From: Carallia brachiata
Lineage: Eukaryota > Streptophyta > Magnoliopsida > Malpighiales > Rhizophoraceae
DNA: 64,000 bases
NCBI GenBank assembly: GCA_021464245.1
Contig: JADCRB010000118.1
Span: 498,056-562,055, forward strand
Direction of reading: 5' to 3'
Under the pieces are notes generated by a model. The model saw only the letters and a program-made list of their open reading frames with translations, was not told where the DNA came from and did no database searches. Every line of letters starts with the position of its first letter. Position 1 is the stretch's first letter. The position numbers and the translations under genes were made by a program. Shown piece after piece: positions 24,738-35,403 of this stretch.

Positions 24738-27700
24738 CCTACTAATCTTAGCTAAACACCTTTTCCTTTGGCATGTGGGAATGAAATGGAGAGTACTTTT
24801 GGGTGTAACAATAATGATTTTCCTCTGAATTTCAAAGTGCAGTGCTTTAGTTAGCTGGACTCTTCTCCATGTCCTTCACATGTGCCCTAAAGGGTTTCAT
24901 TATTTGACTTTAGGTGAGGACATACCTAGTGGTTATGTTTAAAGAATCTTTATTCAAGCCTTTTTTGACAAAAGGAGGGAAGTTCTGAGGTTATTATCAT
25001 CATCAAGATCAAATTGTATTGGTTGCTTTTGATTTTTCTTCCACTTTCTAAGTGTGGTTTTATGTGTCAATATCATGTTAGGGCAGATGAATCATATTCA
25101 GATAGGGTACTGGATGATGAAGCTGTTGCAAAGAAGAAGATCGAGAATGGGAGTGCGACCCCTTAAAATCTGCAAGTATTTATATTTTATTATGCGGGGC
25201 ATGACGGAGTTTTCAAGTTTTATTGCATTATGGAACATGGATATATGAGAGTAGGTATAATTACATTTTAAATGTGAAATTTTCAGAAATTATAAAAAAA
25301 AATAACACTATTAGCGGTTAGTTAGCGGAAGGTTTTTTTTTTTTTTACCTTTCATAAAAGTTATTATGTTGTTTTTGTCATTTAAAAAAAAAAACACGAT
25401 AAAAAAATGTAATTATTTTTACCATAAATTTAAAATGCAAACTGTAATTTCCCGGTTGAGAATTCTATGAACATAAATGGAGTGGAAGAATATATGAATT
25501 TGGTGTTTTTGTTCTTTTCTTTCCTTTGTATTTATTTGACCACAATCTGTAACTACTAAGATATTTACTTTTGCCTTTTGAACTGCTGTTGTTATTGCTA
25601 TTTTAGAAGGTATAAAATTAGAGTATTTGATTAAATCTAAAATCAACAATTGATTGTTAACAGAGTCCTCCAACAATAATTGATACAAAAATAAAATCAA
25701 ACTTACTTTATTTTTTTTATCAGCAGTAAATGATAAATAACATAATTATCAAATTGAACTTCGCTGCAACAGCGCGTTACGTTTTGGGTGCTGATACCGT
25801 GTGGTGCTTGTACAGCGCTAACACTGTGGCATATATTAAAATATTATTTTACTTATAAATAGCAACATATGTTTTTTTTTTTTTTTAGTGTGTAAACCAT
25901 AATCTACATAGTAAAAATAATAATTATTTTTTGAACACATTAATTTGTATAGTAAAAATAATAGTATTTATTATAAAATGTAGTTAATATTCTAGTCACA
26001 TATTTAATTAATTTTTATATATAAATATATAAGATATATTTTTATAAGACTAGTTTATATTAATTAGAGATAAGAAAATTTTCTATTAAAATAAAATAGA
26101 AATAAAATATTTAAAGTTATTATTTTATTATTTAATTAACAACAGCTGATGTTAATTTAACCAAATAATATAATTTTATTAATTTAACCAAATAATATAA
26201 TATAATTTTATTTATTAGAGACAACAATCAACAATCAGTAACAAATAAATCAAACACCGCTTAAGCGTACTTAAGAACAATACCAACAAACAATGGCCCT
26301 ACAAAAGCTTAAACAACATGATTAAAAATCAAAATTTGGAAAATATTGTCTGGCTAAGACTAGATTCAATAATTATTCAAAGGATGATTCCAAGGATTTG
26401 CTTAGATCATAAACTAAAATGCCAATAAGCTAGAGTTAATTTTCAACACTATTAAAGTTTGCATTCCAATGTCCCTTATTCACCATGAACATAAACATGT
26501 ACAATTAGGAAACAACTACTCCATTTTTGTGGTCTAAGTTTTTCAATTTTGATTGAATTTCTAATTTGACTTATGTAAATAGTTGATCAAGTTGATTTAA
26601 TTTTAAATGTGAGTGAAAAAAAAATTTAAATGATATAAATTAAAATAAAAAATAATAAAATAAATTTTTGTGGACAAATGAGTGTGTTATATTCAAAAAA
26701 ATAATAATAATAATGGAGATTTAAAAAACAAATAAGTAAAAATAACAAGTTTAAAATACATATCTTATATGGCAAAGCATAATGGAGGTGAGTGCCAGAT
26801 GGGACCAATTGTCTCCTAGTACCTAGGAAGCATAAACATGACAATTTTGCTGCAGAGATGGATACACGTTAGATACAATACAAATAAACGTTAAACATGC
26901 TACAATTAGAAGTGTTAAATTACAATCCGACTTAATCGGTCGATCTTAAACCCTTTTAAAAAATACAATTTAAATCTGAGTCATAGTATACTAATTTAAA
27001 AACATTTAAATTTAAATTAATTTAAAAATTTCAAAACATTTTAGATTGAGTCACGGATGACCTGTTAAGTTATTTATTTTTTAATAAAATAAATTGAGCC
27101 TGAAACGACGACCCTCAGAATCAGTTTTCTCCAACGTCTTTCCTTTAATCGGTTTCGGCAGCGCCACATGTCCTCTGCGTCTCCTCACTAGCGACACCTC
27201 CCCCCGTTCTTTGTCCACCACCAGCCACTCCTACTCCGACCATTCTCTCTCACTAGCTAGTCCTCTTATTTCTTCCTCCTCTCCTTCTTGAGGTAAGAAT
27301 AATTGCATTTTATTTTTTGATCCTCTTCTTTTGTCTTCTTGTTTTGTTGGTTTTGGAGGGTCTTCAAAAACCTTGGAGTGTTGAATGTTGGACTTCCTCT
27401 ATTGGCAAAGATTTAGTTGTGGAACCACCACTTGTTAGTTGAAATGCCATCACTTGTTCGATGAAATGCCACAGTGAATGGTCTTCTTGAAGAGCCATTG
27501 TTGGTTTTTAAGACTTGATGTCTGTTTGAAATTTGAAATTGTGGCTAAGCCAACAGTTATCGTGTTGTGATGACTGGCTAGACAGATGGGAGAAGGTGAA
27601 AGCGGTTATTGTGTGATGGACCTGTTGTTCTACAACCTTCTTTTTTTTTTCCTAAAAGTAATAATGACTTGACTGATGAGTTGACTCAAATTCGGTCCAA

Positions 27701-29687
27701 CTTAAAACGACTTAACTTAAAATGATCCAACTAAAAAAATAACATAAAATGTTTCAATTTAAAATGATTCAAATTTGTAACGACCTAATCAGAATCTGAC
27801 CTAACAACTTATCTTGACACTGCCCAGTTAAAAGTATGTCCGCTAAAAATTTATGTTATATGTTTTCTCAAGTTGTTTATGCTTTACGTCAATTCCACTT
27901 TCATCCAAAACCTTTTTACAGTCCAGCATGGGCAGCCCCTCGTGCAAGGAACAATCTACTCAGGATGCGTCTTATCTGACAGTGGGAATGTGTGGTGCGC
28001 AGGATTTTAGGAAGAAAAAAAAAAAGGTAATAATATTTAAATAATATTAAAAATAAATTAATAATAAAATAATATAAATTATTAAATAATTAAAATTAAA
28101 AATTAAAAAATAAATTATTAAATATTATTAAATAAATTATATACGTAATTATTTTATTATTATATAAAATTAAACTGTATAATAAAATTTAAAAAAAATA
28201 ACGTAAAAGTATAGGGGGCTGCATCATTGAGCTGGCTAGGCCCGTTGCTTGCAGCCTCATTTGGGACCGAATGGGAACACTATGATTATGGGGTAAGAAA
28301 TTAGAGGACAATATATTGGTCAATGTAGTGGCATAACCGGCAAGCCCACGATTTGAGCTCTCCCACTTCTAGGTTAGTAAATTTGTATTTGATCTGCTGC
28401 AACGTGGAAAATTTTGATAGTTTTTGCCCCAGTTTATGCCTCCTTCAGTCAAACTTCTTCACTTAATTTTTAGATGTAAAGTTTTTGATTTTTTTTAGTT
28501 AATTGACGGCGACGACTACTTAGAAATCATAGTTGAAGTTAGTAGATGAAAGTGACTTAAAATCTATACGTTGAATTCAGTTGGTAAATGAGATGAGAAT
28601 TTACAAGATATGAAATTGTTTTCTCAGGTGTATAATCTACGAGTTTATGGGTCTATGAATGAATAGAAAGGGTATTAAAAAAAAAAAAAAGGTACAACCG
28701 TTGTGTGGAGAATAAAAAAAAGACCTTCTGCAAATGATGTTACATGAAAACTCCAAAATATCGAGAAAGATATCTCATTTCAGTATTATATTGCAAAAAT
28801 AACTCACTCATTCGAGAGGAAAAATGTGAAAAAAAAAAAAAAAGAGAGTGAAGAAAAGTGCAATATCTAGTTATAAACGCTAGAGAATAATTACTAATTA
28901 ATTATTAAATAATGATATGTATTACAAAAATCGTATCATAAAATATCACGATTCTCATTATTATGAAAAAAGTTAATCAATATTTTTAATACTGTTAAAT
29001 TAAAAAAAAAAGATAAATCATATATTTAATAGTTGAGATATTTTATAATATAGTTTTTTTGATATATATAATTACTCTTAATTATTAGCTACATTGGAAG
29101 CACAAGAATTGATAACCACCGAAAATCAAGCTGAGAACATATTATAGGAGTCGGAGAGATTAGTACCAATTTATTGACAAGTGAAAACTGATAGTAAAAA
29201 ATAATAAAACTGATAATAAAAAATAATAAATTACAAGTTTATGAATATAACCAGTGACTAAAAATTAAATTTAGCCGTTGATAAAATCAGCGATCTTTTA
29301 TACAGATAGTTTGTGACTACTGTTGAACAATTTTTCACGCTTCAATAACTAAATTAAATCTACTCTCTTAAGCTCAAGAGCTAAACCGAAAAAACTAGAA
29401 AGAGTACATAGAGTTGTATAATCCGCAACTTCTATATTAGTAGAACTTTGCATGTTTTGGAAGAGTAAAAGCATATCGTTAAATTAGTTGGCATCCATGC
29501 ATAAAACAAAACTTAAATCAACTAGTGTAGAAAATTAACGCTTTGTTTGGACCTGAAGAAAAGAAACAGAGGAAAATGAGAGAAATAAATGTAAAAGGAA
29601 TGAATATTAGAAGAGAGAAAATTTTTTTTATCTTTTTTGTATTTGAAAAAGTAATATGAGAGAAGAAAGTTAAAAATATTTTTTTTA
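24738..29687. other. intergenic DNA, no gene recognised
   Basis: A long AT-rich stretch. A less AT-rich island at about 27090-27295 has an open Ser/Thr-rich frame followed by AGGTAAGAAT. That could be a first exon with a splice donor, but no downstream exon was found. Poly-A/T runs are frequent. A TTTGTTTGG word at about 29542 resembles a MITE end. No known domain could be placed. Confidence 0.4.
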
Positions 29688-29692
29688 AAAAT

Positions 29693-31156
29693 TGTTGGTC
29701 CCTAGGGTGAAGCCTAGAGGGGGGGTGAATAGGCTTTACCAATGAAATCCTCAAATATAAATTTCTACAAATGAATGTAAACAAGAGATTGAAAGAAATA
29801 CAATACCGATTTTTACAAGGTTCACCAAATGGCTACGTCCTTGGTCTTCTCAACAATCCCTCTATTGGAGATTCTTGAGAGTTCAACTATAAGGGTGCCT
29901 TTGGGCGCACCAATCACCACGTACAGTTTACAAGAAGACTGCGCAAACACTCTTGCGTCCGCCTTCAAAACGCTTGTTGCACAAGTCCCACTTGCCAACA
30001 CCACTTTCCCTTTTCTTTTAGGTTTTCCTTCTTGGAGTTCAACCCTAACTCCTTACAAGATGATCCTCACAAGTTCCCACTTGAGAGCTCTCACCTATTC
30101 TCACAATGTATTACAACAATGAAACTTACTGGCTTGAATACTAGTTTTACAATAAAAGCACTTAGAGTAAAGAAAGCCTTTTTGCCTTGAGAGAGATTGT
30201 ACATGGTTGAATAAACTTTCTTCACAAGTAAAACATCTTCAAGTGATGTTTAAAAGCTGCAAGATAGGTTAGCAGCATATTAGAGCCGTTGCCATGAGTG
30301 CACATGCATACATGTTGTTTCCCTCTTGACAGCTTGCATGATTCTCTTGTTTGACACCTTCTGGTTGAACGGCTATAACTTGATACAGACAGCTTGAAAA
30401 ATTGAGATTCCTTTTTTTTTATTTATTATACTGTCAGATCTCTCTACCCACCAAATTTGACTATTTTTAAATGAGTATAGCATAGTCAAATAAATGTTTG
30501 AATACAGACGTTAAAGTTCCGTTAGACAGTCTGCACACGTTTAGTAGAACGGTAATATCTTGCAGATGGCTTTGAATTTTGATGTGATTCTTTTTGCATT
30601 GATTAATAGACAGAACAAAGAATCTACACACAAAATTTCACATTCAAATTCGTCGTGTGCTCTTCTAGGAAGCCGTTGCAATTCACTCCATGTGCACTGA
30701 AAGTTCCTGACAGCTTGCACCCTCTTGGTATAAAATTCATACGTTTTTCTCTAGGGCTCCAAAAATTGCACGACCAAACTCATTTGAAACTAGACTTATA
30801 GTCCTGCCAAAATATATATATTTTAGGCCCAAAATATATCTCAAGTGAGTGAGTTTAGTACCTGAAATCTGTCCAAACAGATTTGCTCTTATGCTGTCTT
30901 TATAAGATAGTAGCTTAATAAGGCCCAATGTGATATTTATCTTCCATGCACTTCCATGCACGTGTAAGATGGCATATGTGTACCTCTTTGGACTTCTTGA
31001 ACCTGAATTGTATACTTGAAGAACATACAAATGAAATTCACTCGTACTTATGTTAGATTGGTTCATAGCTCATTATCAAAACACTCATCATCAAAACATG
31101 AATTCACACTTAGTAACAATTTTATAATGTATGCATGGGGTGTGAATTTTCCAACA
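29693..31156 (-). repeat. 3' LTR of the WOX-carrying element
   Basis: 1,464 bp, in direct repetition with 35404-36868. Differences are mainly one- to three-base indels with a few substitutions. It contains TATAAAG on the minus strand near 30899, a possible promoter. Around 30368 and 30548 there is an internal ~180-bp periodicity. The frames at 29829-30122 and 29822-30004 recur in the other LTR and are not genes. Confidence 0.92.
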
Positions 31157-31172
31157 ATCTCCCCCTTTTTGA
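31157..31172 (-). promoter_or_regulatory. polypurine tract of the element
   Basis: AAAAAGGGGGAGAT on the minus strand, directly adjoining the 3' LTR. This is the expected primer site for plus-strand DNA synthesis. Three more AAGGGGGAG-like runs follow at about 31199, 31259 and 31332. Confidence 0.8.
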
Positions 31173-31740
31173 TGATGACAAAACCTTTAAAATAGATGCT
31201 CCCCCTTAATCTAAGCTTCCTCTAGAAATGCTCTTTCTTGATGACACGCTCTTAATTTTCTCCCCCTTTTTGTCATCAATAAAAATGGTTGAAACAAAAA
31301 ATGTGAATGCTAACTAGGTTAAGAGATTAAGACTCCCCCTTAATGTATGCATGTATCACAAGTTCACATTTACAATTTAGCATATAAGTTATAGTAACTT
31401 TGAAATGCAGGCCTTGTAGAGTTCAAATACAATCATTAAATTAAGGAAATGAAGACAATCAAGCCTATGCTAATGCATGGGGTGTGACATGCCCAATTTT
31501 CTTCTTAAAAAAATGATCTATCAAAAGGTCTTTATTCAAAATTTGGTCACTATGTTACCAAAAAATACAATGTAGATCATTACCTTCAATAATAGTTCAT
31601 GAGTAGGTCAAAAATATTACCGCAGTCAAATTGCTTACGTGGAAGTCCATCTCAGTAGTCAATTGCTTACGTGGAAGCTGACATGGCATACCTAGTCAAA
31701 AAAAGTTGCTGTCATGGCACACAATCAGAAAAGTTGTTGA
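31173..31740. other. spacer between 3' LTR and WOX cargo
   Basis: Non-coding on the element strand. It holds the extra CTCCCCCTT runs and a short duplication of tcaattgcttacgtggaag (about 31627 and 31659) just before the 21-bp repeats. It is the probable upstream region of the plus-strand WOX gene. Confidence 0.5.
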
Positions 31741-31748
31741 CGTGCCGC

Positions 31749-31877
31749 ACAGTCAGACGTAAATCGCAGACAGTCAGACGCAAGTTTCTGACAGTTAAGC
31801 GAAAGTTGAGGACAGCCAGGCAATTATTACCGCTGACAGTCAGGCGTAAATTGCGGATCGTCAGACATAAATGGAGA
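31749..31877 (+). repeat. six ~21-bp tandem repeats upstream of the WOX gene
   Basis: Units start at 31749, 31770, 31791, 31812, 31836 and 31857 (spacing 21, 21, 21, 24, 21). Each begins with a version of acagtcagacgtaaa. The words GACAGTCAG and TGACAG recur. Because all spacings are multiples of three, a plus-strand frame from 31671 reads through as basic heptads of the type TVRRKLR. The array could be a cluster of protein-binding sites or a short coding repeat. It ends 71 bp before the WOX start codon. Confidence 0.85.
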
Positions 31878-31947
31878 TATGCATTATCTCAATTTCTCTT
31901 CATCATCCAGAGTCTCAAAATTTTCACTCACCTTTCTGTTCAACAAA

Positions 31948-32534
31948 ATGAGACCACCATCAAGCCATCAGAACCTGGAAACTGGAGACTCTTCCAATTC
32001 CAGATGGAGACCGGTGCCGGAGCAATTACAAATCTTGGAAAATATTTTTCATGGCATTGAAGAAGCTCGTCCGACATCAAGCCAACTTACTCAACTTGTC
32101 TCACTGTTGAGACCATATGGTCCAATTCAGCCAAGTAACATTAGACTCTGGATCCAGAACCGAAGGCGCAGTGTGAGAATAGGCAGAGCACCTCCTGTTA
32201 TTCATTCCACCAACACAACAATTGTTTCTCAAGGAAATCCCAACCAGCATCGCCAGCCACCAGGTATTTCCCATTTATCATTTGAAATCTTGATGTGGGT
32301 CAGAGATCAAATTCCCATGAATATTTTCACTTAGTAGGAAGCATTACTCCAGTGAGAAGCAGATCGGTCAACTCTTCTCGTGAGGGAGAAAGAGAAACAC
32401 TCAGTCTCTTTCCTGTTCATCTAGGCGATCTCAATCAGCAAGAAAATGCTGGTACTATTGATATTGCCAACCTGCCGAACAATGAGGGCTTTATGGATCT
32501 AGAGCTACGCCTTAGGCCCCCTAGGAGCGACTGA
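31948..32534 (+). CDS. WUSCHEL-clade homeobox (WOX-like) protein, retrotransposon cargo, two exons
   Basis: Exon 1 is 31948-32263. The intron is 32264-32334 (71 bp, GTATTT...TTCACTTAG) and exon 2 is 32335-32534. The product is 171 residues. Residues 19-77 form a WOX-type homeodomain: RWRPVPEQLQILENIF, then the loop and helix with YGPI, then NIRLWIQNRRR as the recognition helix. It has the spacing of the WUS homeodomain with no gap. Residues 127-134 are TLSLFPVH, matching the WUS box TLxLFPxx. Residues 161-165 are LELRL, an EAR-like repressor motif near the C-terminus. WUS-clade proteins are nuclear regulators of stem-cell and organ-margin fate; this copy's role is unknown. It is antisense to the host retrotransposon, which explains why an intron survives. 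Oddity: the near-invariant WFQN is WIQN. An upstream in-frame ATG at 31879 would add 23 residues but looks less natural. Confidence 0.85.
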
Positions 32535-32880
32535 CAGGGGTAAGATCTGAAGACATTTTCTGGCGTTGGAATATGGATTCCAACATACAAAGCTTTACTG
32601 GAATGTATGTATGCGCAGGGATGTTGTCTTGTAGTGCATAGTACATGGATGAGTCATGGTTGGTGTACTCTAATATGTATGAATAAGTGGTTGGTGTTAT
32701 TTGTCTTGTAATTGTGTACTTATCAATTTTGGTAAGTCTGCATGTACTACTGAGATAAAGACGTGGGGAAAAATGTAAAACCTTGTGAAAGTGTGTGAGA
32801 CGTTGTTCTTGGGATCTTGCCCTGAAAATGAAGTATGTATTTGTTTTAATCTAAGCATGCATCACACAACCCAATTTAAG
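32535..32880 (+). other. probable 3' flank of the WOX cargo gene
   Basis: No open frame on either strand. AATAAG-like signals occur near 32680 and GATAAAG near 32755. It probably contains the 3' UTR and may mark how much of the donor locus was captured. Confidence 0.4.
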
Positions 32881-33440
32881 CTAGTTTCCTTTCTCAATTG
32901 GACAGCTCTGGCACTTCTTAAAGAATCAATCATAAGTCTACCTGTATAACTCCAAATCATATCCTGTTTCTTCCATTTGAAAGTAGACTCATAGAGCTTT
33001 TCATACATGTATAGATCATGGTCTGATTCCACTCCAGCTAGCCGTAGTGTCTTCTGGAAGTTGACTGATCCTGCTGGACGGGACAGGCTGTACATCCTTT
33101 AGTATTTTGGCAATATCTCCTTCTACAGAACTCCAATTTGCGTGATTCTGGTCAATTTAGAAACTAGACAGAATTATATTTGTATGAATATAAAACTCAA
33201 CAGCTAGTTCCTTCCCATTTGGTTGCAATCATCTCTTAAAGTGGACTGATCCTGTCTGCCTTGACAGATTGAGCACCTTTCAGTTCATAGACTATAACTT
33301 CCTCCAAAAATATCCAATTGAGATGATTCTTGAGAATTCAGAAACTAGACAGAATTATCTTTCTAACCGTATATAGCACATTATCTAGTTCATCTCCATG
33401 TGAGCAAACGAGCCTTTTAAAGTTGACCATACTGGATAGT
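32880..33440. repeat. ~181-bp degenerate tandem repeats inside the element
   Basis: gactgatcctg recurs at about 33063 and 33244. aaactagacagaattat recurs at 33161 and 33342. aaagttgacc/aaagtggact mark unit starts at about 33238 and 33419. Each pair is 181 bp apart. The same kind of sequence with a 180-bp period occurs within both LTRs (aacgg...atct at 30368 and 30548). A third, weaker unit lies at 32890-33060. No coding role. Confidence 0.65.
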
Positions 33441-33560
33441 ACTTACACTGAATGTGACCAATATCAATAGTTGCCTTATGCTAGCATTGCTTCCATTTCA
33501 ATTGATGTTTATTTGATTAAATCATTTAACTACACACTTAAATAAACATATTAGTAACTC

Positions 33561-33926
33561 TCAGTGTTTAGCAATCATCAAAACCAAAAAAAAACGAAAC
33601 CTTAGGGTCTTAACAAGCACATGCATTACACAACTTATTCTTTTTCCTACAAATCTCAATGCTTTAGTATGGGGATCATATAATTCACAAGTCATGGGTT
33701 TGAATAATATCTTAAAACCTTTATCACACATTTGGATAATGCTAATTAAGTTGTGCTTTAAACCACTTACCAAAGCAACATCCTCAATAAAACTCGATAC
33801 ATTGTTACCTATAGTGCCAACTCCAATGATTTTGCCTTTTCCATTGTCTCCAAATGTGACACATCCACTATCAAGATACCAAATGGCATCTTCTTTAAAA
33901 TATGTTGCCTTCAAGTACTTTTCCAC
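33561..33926 (-). pseudogene. retrotransposon protease remnant (start of pol)
   Basis: The frame contains WYLDSGC, the aspartic protease region of copia Pol, joined directly to VTFGDNGKGKIIGVG. The stretch that normally separates the two is missing, so there is an internal deletion. The text then continues LKHNLISI, also typical of copia Pol, and stops at 33561. Nothing of integrase or reverse transcriptase follows. The frame overlaps the end of gag in another phase. Confidence 0.8.
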
Positions 33927-35348
33927 CTACAAAACAAGATGTAGAATATTTTGGTACCCATATCTTTTTGGGTCCTTCAATGTTACAACAATCATTCTTC
34001 TTCATTGAATCTTTAACCATCCATACTTGTTTGAATTTATTAGATTTTGCCCAAACTTTAGAAGATGACACATACTTGTTAGGATCACTAGGTCTTCTAA
34101 GTCTACAATCATGAAATTTGTGTCCTTCTTTATGACAATAAAAACATGATACAACATTTTTCTTCTCTTTTATGAGATTAGTCTTGTTTTTAGTGAGGTA
34201 TCCCAAACCGGATTTGTTAAAAAATTTCTTTTGACAAGATAACATCTCATCTAACTTATTGCTACCTAATGTGAATTTTGAAAAGGACTTTTCTAAATTT
34301 AAATTCTTTTCTTTAAGGTCCTCAACTTCTTTTTCCAAAGCATGATGTAAATTGTCTTTGATGTTAGGAGCCTCTTTAGATATTGCAAGCTCTTGTTTAA
34401 CAAAATTTAACTCACTACAAGTTGATTTATGATCTAATTTAGCCTTTTCAAGTTCTTCTTTTAAAAGACTATTTTCCAATACAATTTCATCTTTCTCTAA
34501 CAAAAGTTTTTCACATGCTTTCTTTTGCTCTTTATATTGTTTACATTTCCTTTTAAAAGTGATCAATAAATCATCAAAAGCTTCTCTAAGTTCTTCATAA
34601 GAGGGAAGATCCATTACCTCATTGTCACTTTCATCGTCGTCATCTAGGGCCATGAGTGCTACATTTTTTGAGGATGGTTCTACTTGTGGTAATGCACTTC
34701 TCCTTTTGAGTTTGATCTCATGAGTTATCAAGGACCCAAGTAACTCTTCCATGGTTAGCTCCTCCACGTTGTGAGTTTCTTCAATGGCATTAATCTTCAT
34801 TTCGTATTCCTCATTCATCGAATTCATTAATTTCTGCACAAGTTCACCCTTTCCAAACACTTTGCCAAGATCGGTTAGTCCATTAGCAATAATCATGAGT
34901 CTATCATACACACTTTTAACCGATTCATTTGGTCTCATAGTGAAAAGTTCAAAGTCTTTCATAAGCATGCCAAGTTTAACTTTCCTAACTTTTAATGTCC
35001 CTTCATTTGAGAGACACAATGTATTCCAAATTTCCTTAGCATTTTTACAATGTTTGATGGTGTTATATTCACTTCTAGCTATGGACGTTTTCAAATAATA
35101 ATATGCTATTTCATCTATTTGGTTTTTCTTATAGTCCTCTTCATCCCATTTTCTATTGGTTTTACTCTCAAGGTTTTTACTCCCTTATCATCAACAACTT
35201 CTTCCTTAGGAACATATGGTCCCTCTTCTACACTTTGCCAAACTTTCATCCCCTTAAATTTAAGATAACTTTCCATATGATCTTTATAGTATTGAAAATC
35301 ACTACCATCAAAGAAAGGTCTCTTGTTTTCATTAAATGAGGATTCCAT
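33895..35348 (-). pseudogene. copia-type gag, one frameshift
   Basis: The N-terminus starts at 35348 (MESSFNENKRPFFDGSDFQY) and has the usual WQSVEEGPYVP block. The frame is lost near 35150 in an AAAA run and is recovered as a 399-codon frame from 35094 to 33895. In order, this second part holds the UBN2-type gag domain (KEIWNTLCL, NESVKSVYDRL), a charged coiled coil, and a CCHC zinc knuckle, CFYCHKEGHKFHDC. One missing base explains the break. Gag forms the virus-like particle of the element. Whether the break is biological or an assembly error cannot be told here. Confidence 0.85.
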
Positions 35349-35389
35349 GGGGATCCCTCAAGGATGTTAAGCCTTACAAGTGAGGTTAA

Positions 35390-35401
35390 GCTCTGATACC
35401 A
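35390..35401 (-). promoter_or_regulatory. primer binding site, tRNA-iMet type
   Basis: TGGTATCAGAGC on the minus strand, two bases inside the 5' LTR. This is the classical complement of the initiator methionine tRNA 3' end and fixes the element's orientation. Confidence 0.92.
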
Positions 35402-35403
35402 AA

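Noticed and set aside
27094..27291. Ser/Thr-rich frame in a less AT-rich island followed by a donor-like GGTAAG
   Set aside because: No downstream exon or known domain was found; kept only as a note in the intergenic entry.
29822..30122. Open frames on both strands in the left LTR
   Set aside because: The same frames recur at 35532-35793 in the other LTR; they are LTR sequence with no coding signal.
32862..33095. 77-codon minus-strand frame in the retrotransposon
   Set aside because: It lies in the ~181-bp repeat region and matches no pol domain.
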